A stretch of DNA of 64,000 nt, from contig JAQZBQ010000006.1 in assembly GCA_029237825.1 (NCBI GenBank), positions 1-64,000 of the forward strand, in the 5' to 3' direction. The notes beneath the pieces were generated by a model, which was not told the DNA's origin, did not search any database, and worked only from the letters and a program-made list of their open reading frames with translations. Made by a program: the position numbers and the translations under genes. Below, in pieces: positions 54,362-61,374 of this stretch (position 1 is the first letter of the stretch; each line of letters begins with the position of its first letter). This DNA comes from Bacteroidota bacterium. GTDB lineage: Bacteria > Bacteroidota > Bacteroidia > B-17B0 > Aurantibacillaceae.

Positions 54362-55417
54362 TTAAAAATGGATGTTCCCTCTGAAATATTCTATCACAAT
54401 TGTTAATGCCAGATTAAATAAAGAAAGAGGCAATAACGTTTTCCAACCAAGGTTCATTAATTGATCGTAACGGAAACGTGGTAACGTCCAGCGAATCCAC
54501 ATAAATAAACAAACGAAGCCAAAAATCTTGGCAATTAAAACCCCAAACCCTATTAATGAAATCCAAACCGACCCATCCGCTAAACCAAGCTTGTCATACA
54601 ATTCAGCCGCAAACGGAAAATTATACCCACCAAAGTACATTGTAGCGATGATTGCCGAAGAAATAAACATGTTTATGTATTCCGCGAACAAATACAAACC
54701 TAATTTCATTGAGGAATACTCGGTGTGATAACCACCAACAAGTTCCGTTTCACATTCCGGTAAATCAAAGGGAGCGCGGTTTGTTTCAGCTAACGCGCAA
54801 ATAAAGAAAATTAAAAAGCCTAATGGCTGCCAGATGAAATTAGCAAAACCGGCATCCTGACCTTCAACAATCTCTTTTAAACTTAAAGATCCACCGGAAG
54901 AAATGATTAACGCAATCAGAGCAATTCCCATCGGGATTTCGTAACTAATCATTTGAGAAGAAGCCCGGACCGCTCCTAATAAAGCAAATTTATTGTTAGA
55001 TGCCCAGCCTCCGATCATAATACCATAAACTCCAATTGAGGCCACGCCTAAAAGGTAAATCACACCAATGTTAATGTCGGTAATCTGAAGATCGTAAACC
55101 TGTCCATTGATCATTACCGGTTTTGCCCATGGAATTACGGAACTTGTAATAACGGCGGTTACCATAAACAAGCACGGTCCTAAAATAAAAAGGGACCTAT
55201 TTGAAACATTGGGAATAATCTCCTCTTTCATGAACATTTTTACACCATCTGCCAGTGGCTGCAAAATACCTCCCCAACCAGCGCGACTAGGGCCTTTCCG
55301 GTCTTGCAAAAAAGCTGCAAACTTTCTTTCCCATAACGTTGAGTAAGCTGCCGCTGCAAGGCATAACACAAACACTCCAATACACATGAGCGCTTTGTAA
55401 ATAATAAATGCTGTCAT
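54362..55417 (-). CDS. nuoH: NADH-quinone oxidoreductase subunit H
   Basis: A 351-residue membrane subunit that shapes the quinone-binding site and links it to the proton path. It has about eight helices, with the LYSTLWERKFAA-like start seen here as AYSTLWERKFAAF, the RKGPSRAGWGGILQPLADGVKM region and the acidic loop FDLPECETELVGGYHTEYS. Length is standard. Confidence 0.97.
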   Translation of the reverse strand: MTAFIIYKALMCIGVFVLCLAAAAYSTLWERKFAAFLQDRKGPSRAGWGGILQPLADGVKMFMKEEIIPNVSNRSLFILGPCLFMVTAVITSSVIPWAKPVMINGQVYDLQITDINIGVIYLLGVASIGVYGIMIGGWASNNKFALLGAVRASSQMISYEIPMGIALIALIISSGGSLSLKEIVEGQDAGFANFIWQPLGFLIFFICALAETNRAPFDLPECETELVGGYHTEYSSMKLGLYLFAEYINMFISSAIIATMYFGGYNFPFAAELYDKLGLADGSVWISLIGFGVLIAKIFGFVCLFMWIRWTLPRFRYDQLMNLGWKTLLPLSLFNLALTIVIEYFRGNIHF

Positions 55418-55425
55418 AAGTTATA

Positions 55426-56409
55426 TTAAGGTCTTTTATTAATATCCATAAAACCAAGTGCTTTTTGCTGTTTCATAACCTGCACTTTTAGTTCATTTAA
55501 ATGATTGTAGTGGTTTTGAGATATCACACTTCCTCTGTGGATTGGCGAAGGTCCTTCAATTTTCCAGTCAGAAACACTTTTTCTATCAAAACGGCAGGTA
55601 TTGCAAATAAACTCCTCCACTTCCGCCCACATATTTTTTCGGGCAGTAACCCGTAATACATCCGGACCTTTCATCCATAACCGCACTTTTCCCGAACACT
55701 TCTTACAATCGCAAGACGCATCTACAGGCTTTGTAAACCAAACCCTGGATTTGAAACGGAATGTTTTATCGGTTAATGCACCTACTGGGCACACATCAAT
55801 TACATTTCCTGAAAATTCGTTTTCGATTACATTCTCAATGTACGTGGAAATTTCGGCAGCATCGCCCCGGTGCATCACTCCATGAACACGATTATCCGTT
55901 AGCTGTTCTGCAACTTTTACGCAACGGAAGCACATGATACAACGGTTCATGTGTAACTGCACGTATTTTCCAATATCGATGCGTTCGAATTCACGACGAG
56001 GAAATTCATACCGTGTTTTTGCTGCCCCGTGTTCGTAACTAAGATCCTGCAAACTGCATTCACCAGCCTGATCACATACCGGGCAATCTAACGGATGGTT
56101 AATCAATAAAAATTCTACTACCCCTTTACGCGCCTCCAAAACATCATTGTTAATCGTGTTCTCAACAACCATTCCGTCCATGACCTCAGTACGGCAGCTC
56201 GCTACCGGTTTGGGCATCGGTGTAGGGTTTGCAGCACTTCCCTGTGTTACTTTAACAATACAAGTACGACAGTAACCGCCACTGGTTTTTAATTTAGAAT
56301 AGTAACACATGGTTGGCGGAGCAACCTCCGGTCCAATCATACGTGCTGCTTCCAGAATTGTTGTACCTTTTGGTACGTCAATTGTTATTCCATCTATTGT
56401 TACTTTCAT
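55426..56409 (-). CDS. nuoG: Short NADH-quinone oxidoreductase subunit G
   Basis: Iron-sulfur subunit of the electron input arm. The 327-residue protein has the [2Fe-2S] site (Cys35, 47, 50, 72), the His/Cys [4Fe-4S] site N5 (His105, Cys109, 112, 118) and N4 (Cys157, 160, 163, 207). A further Cys set (233, 235, 238, 269, 272) in a Mop-Fe4S4-like segment (VLRVTARKN) follows. The molybdopterin-type domain of long NuoG (about 900 residues) is absent, and nuoH begins eight bases later, so this is a true short form, as I recall for other Bacteroidetes. Confidence 0.95.
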   Translation of the reverse strand: MKVTIDGITIDVPKGTTILEAARMIGPEVAPPTMCYYSKLKTSGGYCRTCIVKVTQGSAANPTPMPKPVASCRTEVMDGMVVENTINNDVLEARKGVVEFLLINHPLDCPVCDQAGECSLQDLSYEHGAAKTRYEFPRREFERIDIGKYVQLHMNRCIMCFRCVKVAEQLTDNRVHGVMHRGDAAEISTYIENVIENEFSGNVIDVCPVGALTDKTFRFKSRVWFTKPVDASCDCKKCSGKVRLWMKGPDVLRVTARKNMWAEVEEFICNTCRFDRKSVSDWKIEGPSPIHRGSVISQNHYNHLNELKVQVMKQQKALGFMDINKRP

Positions 56410-56434
56410 TATTAACTCAAAAGTTTAATTTCAA

Positions 56435-57772
56435 TTATGCACGAATTAAATTCAATCTATCGTAATGCGAGATGTCAACAAACTTTTTATTTCGTGCAAT
56501 CTCCAAAAATTCATGTTTAAAATGTCGGATAGCCGCCGCTACAGGCCATGCAGCTGCTTCACCCAATGGGCAAATTGTTTTTCCCTCAATTTTACTTTGT
56601 ATGTCCCAAAGCAATTCTACATCACTTTCTGTTGCCGTACCATTTAAAAACTTCTTAAGGATTTTTTCCATCCATCCTGTTCCTTCACGGCAAGGAGAGC
56701 ATTGACCGCAAGACTCGTGATGATAAAAACGGGCAAACGTAAATAAGTTTTTTACGATGCTTGTATCTTCATCCATAGCAATAAAACCTCCCGAGCCAAG
56801 CATCGTTCCGGTTTGAAAACCTCCATCTGACAAACTCTCATAAGTCATTAACCTTGGTTCTCCTTTTGCAGTTTTTAAAATTAATTCGGTTGGCAAAATC
56901 GGCACAGATGATCCGCCCGCAACAACAGCTTTTAATTTTTTACCGTTACGGATTCCACCACAATATTCATCGCTGTAAATAAAATCCTCAACCGTAATAC
57001 CTAATTCAATTTCATACACGCCAGGTTTATTGATATGCCCTGAAGCAGAGATTAATTTAGTACCGGTAGATTTTCCGACGCCAATTTTTGCATATTCCTC
57101 TCCGCCCATGTTCACAATAGGAACAACTGCAGCAATAGTCTCAACGTTATTTACAACTGTTGGGCAACCCCATAAACCAGCTACTGCGGGAAATGGTGGT
57201 TTAATGCGCGGATTACCACGCTTTCCTTCCAGTGATTCTAATAAGGCTGTTTCTTCTCCGCAGATATAAGCACCGCCACCAACCTGCACATAACAGTCGT
57301 GTGAGAAATCTGTTCCTAAGATATTTTTTCCTAACCAACCTGCGGCGTAAGCTTCGGCGATTGCAGCTTCAAGAATACGGGCAACATAAAAATATTCTCC
57401 TCGGATGTATATATAGGAAGTCTTAGCGCCCAATGCATAAGACGAAGTGATCATTCCTTCGATTAACGCATGCGGAATCTTTTCCATCAAATACCTGTCT
57501 TTAAATGTGCCAGGCTCTGATTCGTCGGCGTTGCAAACTAAGTAACGCGGAACGCCCTCAGGTTTAGCTAAAAAGCTCCACTTCATTCCGGTAGGGAAAC
57601 CCGCACCGCCACGGCCGCGCAAACCTGATTTCTTAACTTCATCAGTAATTTGATCAGGCTGCATCGATTTCAATGCTTTTTCTACAGACGCATAACCGCC
57701 ATGTGCACGATACACCTCAAGTGTATTGATCCCAGGCACTTTGTCATTATGTATTAATAATTTTCTTCCCAT
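56435..57772 (-). CDS. nuoF: NADH-quinone oxidoreductase subunit F
   Basis: NADH- and FMN-binding subunit. The 445-residue protein has the NADH motif [18 protein letters not shown], the FMN motif [19 protein letters not shown] and the N3 [4Fe-4S] ligands [13 protein letters not shown] plus a late Cys in [12 protein letters not shown]. It accepts the hydride from NADH and passes electrons to NuoE and NuoG. Confidence 0.97.
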   Translation of the reverse strand: MGRKLLIHNDKVPGINTLEVYRAHGGYASVEKALKSMQPDQITDEVKKSGLRGRGGAGFPTGMKWSFLAKPEGVPRYLVCNADESEPGTFKDRYLMEKIPHALIEGMITSSYALGAKTSYIYIRGEYFYVARILEAAIAEAYAAGWLGKNILGTDFSHDCYVQVGGGAYICGEETALLESLEGKRGNPRIKPPFPAVAGLWGCPTVVNNVETIAAVVPIVNMGGEEYAKIGVGKSTGTKLISASGHINKPGVYEIELGITVEDFIYSDEYCGGIRNGKKLKAVVAGGSSVPILPTELILKTAKGEPRLMTYESLSDGGFQTGTMLGSGGFIAMDEDTSIVKNLFTFARFYHHESCGQCSPCREGTGWMEKILKKFLNGTATESDVELLWDIQSKIEGKTICPLGEAAAWPVAAAIRHFKHEFLEIARNKKFVDISHYDRLNLIRA

Positions 57773-57829
57773 TCTGATTTACTTTTGCTACCTGCTTCAG
57801 CTAACGCATTGAAACAAGTGGTCAAATTA

Positions 57830-58411
57830 TTAAAGTGTGTTTTTATAATCCAGATCTGTGTAACTTCTGAGTTTGCCTTCCGCTCTGTAATCGTCAAGAA
57901 TTTTATCGACCTTTTCATAGGTTAAATTTTCATGGTAACTGGCACCGCATTGCAACATTGGTGCTGTTCCGCATGATCCTAAACACTCAGCTACTTTTAA
58001 AGAAAACATGCCGTCTTTGGTAGTTTCTCCAACTTTAATGTTTAGTTTCTTCTCGATGTACTTTACGATATCCTCTGCCCCATTGAGCCAGCATGAACTT
58101 GTTTGGCATACTTCCAAAACACATTTTCCCATTGGTTTCAAATTATACATCGTATAAAACGATGCAACTTCGAATACTTCAACAGGCTTGACTTTTAAAA
58201 TAGATGCAACATAATCCATCGTTTCCGGACTTAACCATCCACCGAACTCCGCCTGCGCAACATGCAATACCGGAAGCATTGCCGATTTAATTCTTTCTGG
58301 TGGATAATGCGAAATGATGGTTTGAACGGTCTTCATCGCTTCGTCGCTGAATACGGTTGCTGCGCGTTTTGCCTCATCAAATTTTTGTGCACCGTGTACT
58401 TGTGAACCCAT
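57830..58411 (-). CDS. nuoE: NADH-quinone oxidoreductase subunit E
   Basis: Thioredoxin-fold [2Fe-2S] subunit (cluster N1a). The 193-residue protein has ligands in EVCQTSSCWLNG and AECLGSCGTAPML. The N-terminal helical part with LPVLHVAQAEFGGWL is typical. It lies 57 bases ahead of nuoF, the longest gap within the central part of the operon apart from nuoA-nuoB and nuoC-nuoD gaps. Confidence 0.97.
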   Translation of the reverse strand: MGSQVHGAQKFDEAKRAATVFSDEAMKTVQTIISHYPPERIKSAMLPVLHVAQAEFGGWLSPETMDYVASILKVKPVEVFEVASFYTMYNLKPMGKCVLEVCQTSSCWLNGAEDIVKYIEKKLNIKVGETTKDGMFSLKVAECLGSCGTAPMLQCGASYHENLTYEKVDKILDDYRAEGKLRSYTDLDYKNTL

Positions 58412-58439
58412 ATTTATTTCAATCTTTTAAATCTTTTTT

Positions 58440-59660
58440 TTAAGAATCGAGTTCGCCAGCTATGACGTTCATGCTACTCATCGTTAAAATTGCGTCTGAC
58501 AACATGATTCCTTTTACCATTTCAGAGTAGGCCTGATAGTAAATAAAGCATGGTCTACGGAAATGTAAACGATAAGGTGTTCGGCCTCCATCACTAATCA
58601 GATAAAAACCTAATTCACCGTTGCCGCCTTCCACACAATGGTATACTTCGCCAACCGGCACATCTGTTTCGCCCATCACAATTTTAAAATGGTAAATCAG
58701 AGCTTCCATGTTATTATACACCTCTTCTTTTGGCGGCAAATAAAAGTCCGGGAGATTTGCATGCATCGGACCTTCCGGCATTTTCTTAATTGCTTGTTCT
58801 ATAATACTAAGTGATTGCCACATTTCATGTTGGCGAACCATAAAACGATCATACGTATCGCCTTGTGTGCCCACAGGTATAGTAAATGTAAAGTCCTCAT
58901 AGGAAGAGTAAGGATTCATCACGCGCACATCATAATCAATTCCGGCAGCACGCAAATTAGGTCCGGTAAAACCATAACCTAAAGCTTTTTCCGCAGTGAT
59001 TGGGCCGCAATTAACAGTACGATCCATGAAGATTTTATTCCGCTCCAATAAATTAGAGAACTCTTTTAACCCTGCGGGAAAACCTTTTAAAAATGCATCA
59101 ATAAGGTCCCAGGTTTTTTTATTCCATTCTTTGTCAAACCCGCCAATTCTGCCAATGTTGGTTGTTAACCTAGCTCCGCATATTTCTTCAAAAATTTCAT
59201 AAATTTTTTCCCGCCATTGAAAGATGTAGAGGAAACCTGTCATGGCCCCTGTATCAACTCCAATTACAGAATTACAAATAATATGATCAGCAATTCGCGC
59301 TAATTCCATGATTATCACACGGTGGTATTGCGCACGTTTTGGAATTTCCGCACCAATTAGTTTTTCAACCGTCATATACCAACCCATGTTATTAATTGGT
59401 GATGAACAATAATTCATTCGGTCGGTAATTGGTGTAATCTGTGCATACGGACGGCGTTCCGCCAGTTTTTCAAAAGCACGGTGAATGTATCCGATTGTTG
59501 GCGTAGCTTCATGAATAATCTCACCATCCATTTTAAGTACATTTTGAAATATACCATGTGTTGCAGGATGTGTTGGCCCAAGATTTAAGGTCGAATATTC
59601 TTTTTCTTCAATTACTTCCTGGTTAACGGAGTATACAGTTTCTTTTTTACTCATTTTCAT
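58440..59660 (-). CDS. nuoD: NADH-quinone oxidoreductase subunit D
   Basis: 49-kDa type subunit that forms the quinone pocket with NuoB. The 406-residue protein has LGPTHPATHGIFQ with the quinone-contact His, RPYAQITPITDRMNYC, and the C-terminal GELGFYLISDGGRTPYRL region. It is separate from nuoC, not fused as in E. coli. A second ATG two codons in (59654) is an equal start. Confidence 0.97.
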   Translation of the reverse strand: MKMSKKETVYSVNQEVIEEKEYSTLNLGPTHPATHGIFQNVLKMDGEIIHEATPTIGYIHRAFEKLAERRPYAQITPITDRMNYCSSPINNMGWYMTVEKLIGAEIPKRAQYHRVIIMELARIADHIICNSVIGVDTGAMTGFLYIFQWREKIYEIFEEICGARLTTNIGRIGGFDKEWNKKTWDLIDAFLKGFPAGLKEFSNLLERNKIFMDRTVNCGPITAEKALGYGFTGPNLRAAGIDYDVRVMNPYSSYEDFTFTIPVGTQGDTYDRFMVRQHEMWQSLSIIEQAIKKMPEGPMHANLPDFYLPPKEEVYNNMEALIYHFKIVMGETDVPVGEVYHCVEGGNGELGFYLISDGGRTPYRLHFRRPCFIYYQAYSEMVKGIMLSDAILTMSSMNVIAGELDS

Positions 59661-59718
59661 TTAAATGTTTAGATTAAGATTCTGAAATTTATTCACCATC
59701 TTCAACCTGTTTTCAAAT

Positions 59719-60213
59719 CTATCTTCCGAACATGTCGTCCTTCTTATCCGTTCTGGTTTGATCTTCCAAAGGATATTCTTTTCTCATTGGGAAAATATCC
59801 ATTTCGTCAACATTTAATATCCTTTTTAAATTCGGATGCCCTTTAAACCTTACGCCGAAAAAATCATAGGTTTCCCGTTCCATCCAGTTTGCAGTAGGAT
59901 AGAGGTCTGTAACTGTTGGGATTTCAGGTTTATTAATATCAAAAAACGTTTTTAAACGAATTCGGTAATTCTTTGGCATGTTGTGTAAATGGTAGACAAC
60001 TCCTAACTGTTTCTCATCAGCTGTTTGAACTCCGCATAAAGTAGTTAGAAAGTGAAAATTCAATTCCTCATCTTCTTTAAGAAATTTAAGAACATCGTGT
60101 ATACTGTCTTTATTTACAGTAAATACGGGATAATCATATAGTAGCGCCGCTGATTCAATTTCACCCGGAAACCGCTCATTTAATTTTGCACTGACCCTGT
60201 CTAAAAGCTCCAT
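59719..60213 (-). CDS. nuoC: NADH-quinone oxidoreductase subunit C
   Basis: 30-kDa type peripheral subunit. The 164-residue protein has the signature MERETYDFFGVRFKGHPNLKRIL and ends soon after MRKEYPLED, as expected for an unfused NuoC. It supports the NuoD-NuoB contact and has no cofactor. It is eight bases after nuoB. Confidence 0.96.
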   Translation of the reverse strand: MELLDRVSAKLNERFPGEIESAALLYDYPVFTVNKDSIHDVLKFLKEDEELNFHFLTTLCGVQTADEKQLGVVYHLHNMPKNYRIRLKTFFDINKPEIPTVTDLYPTANWMERETYDFFGVRFKGHPNLKRILNVDEMDIFPMRKEYPLEDQTRTDKKDDMFGR

Positions 60214-60221
60214 AGTTTGAA

Positions 60222-60785
60222 TTATTCTATTCCGTATGAGTTCAACATGCGTTTGTATTCTTCAGATTCCCTTCTACGGAAAGATTCATTCTGAGCCATT
60301 TCCTGGATCTTTAAAACACCTTCTAATATTTGTTCAGGACGTGGCGGACAACCAGGTACATACACATCAACCGGGATGATCTTATCAATTCCCTGTAGCA
60401 CTGAATATGTATCAAAAATACCTCCGCTACTGGCGCATGCACCAACCGATAACACCCATCGCGGCTCGGCCATTTGTTCATACACTTGTCGCAAAGTCGG
60501 TCCCATTTTCTTCGCGATAGTTCCCATCACCATTAACATATCTGCCTGGCGAGGTGAAAAACTTAATCGCTCTGAACCAAAACGCCCTAAATCATAATGA
60601 GATGCCATTGTGGCCATAAATTCTATACCACAACAAGAGGTGGCAAATGGCAAAGGCCAAAGAGAATTCTTACGAGCCAAGCCAACAACATCTTCAAGTT
60701 TTGTAGCAAAAAAACCTGGTCCTTCAAGTCCGTCCGGACTTTTAGCAATTTCAGGTTTTGTACGCTTTATAATTTCTTTTGCCAT
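60222..60785 (-). CDS. nuoB: NADH-quinone oxidoreductase subunit B
   Basis: Carries the terminal [4Fe-4S] cluster N2 that reduces quinone. The 187-residue protein has the ligands ATSCCGIEFM (two adjacent Cys), the Cys in SVGACASSGG and the Cys in YVPGCPPRPE. Length is normal. Confidence 0.97.
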   Translation of the reverse strand: MAKEIIKRTKPEIAKSPDGLEGPGFFATKLEDVVGLARKNSLWPLPFATSCCGIEFMATMASHYDLGRFGSERLSFSPRQADMLMVMGTIAKKMGPTLRQVYEQMAEPRWVLSVGACASSGGIFDTYSVLQGIDKIIPVDVYVPGCPPRPEQILEGVLKIQEMAQNESFRRRESEEYKRMLNSYGIE

Positions 60786-60848
60786 TTTTTAATTTTTGAA
60801 TGATGAATAGTTAACACTTTCATTAAAAACCCATCCTGTGTTTTTTAT

Positions 60849-61223
60849 TTATTCTTCCCATTTTAATGCTTTTTTAGAAAGCATATAGTAAAATCCAACT
60901 AACAATAAAATAATAAATGTGAAAACTTCAATAACTCCAAGCATGCCTAAATGTTTAAAGTTCACAGCCCAAGGGTACATGAAAATAACTTCTATGTCGA
61001 AAAGCACAAATAAAATAGCTACCAGGAAGTATTTAATTGCGAACGGCATTCGTGCATTTCCTTCCGACTCTATACCGCATTCAAATGACTCGAGTTTAAT
61101 TTTTGTTTTACGTTTTGGACCGAGCCAATGTGAGGCAAGCATTGTGGTTACTACAAATCCCAAGGCGACAATAAACATTAATAGTATCGGTAAATAATCT
61201 AATGGAGATGATGCAGCGCTCAT
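60849..61223 (-). CDS. nuoA: NADH-quinone oxidoreductase subunit A
   Basis: A 124-residue membrane subunit with three helices and the conserved loop ESFECGIESEGNARMPF, which contains the Cys that closes over the quinone site. It is the first gene of a 14-gene nuo operon (61223 down to 48004). The 150-base space upstream holds a terminator of the preceding gene and presumably the operon promoter, for which I saw no convincing consensus. Confidence 0.96.
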   Translation of the reverse strand: MSAASSPLDYLPILLMFIVALGFVVTTMLASHWLGPKRKTKIKLESFECGIESEGNARMPFAIKYFLVAILFVLFDIEVIFMYPWAVNFKHLGMLGVIEVFTFIILLLVGFYYMLSKKALKWEE

Positions 61224-61322
61224 AAATGATAGTTTGAAAAGTGAATGTAAGGTTAACCATTTTTACGGAAAACATCAAATATTCAGTCTAATTTTTCAAC
61301 AATTGAACTGTTTAAAAAACAC

Positions 61323-61354
61323 AAAAAAACCGACAGTAAATCAGCTGTCGGTTT
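61323..61354 (-). terminator. Intrinsic terminator after the 61375 secreted-protein gene
   Basis: 10-bp perfect stem AAACCGACAG (61327-61336) / CTGTCGGTTT (61345-61354) with an 8-base loop, followed on the minus strand by a run of T. It separates the large secreted protein from nuoA on the same strand. Confidence 0.93.
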
Positions 61355-61374
61355 CTTTTTGATTTCTAAAAAAT

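Noticed and set aside
55426-56409. NuoG as a frameshifted or truncated pseudogene
   Set aside because: No remnant of a molybdopterin domain follows, nuoH begins eight bases later, and short NuoG is a known form in this phylum.
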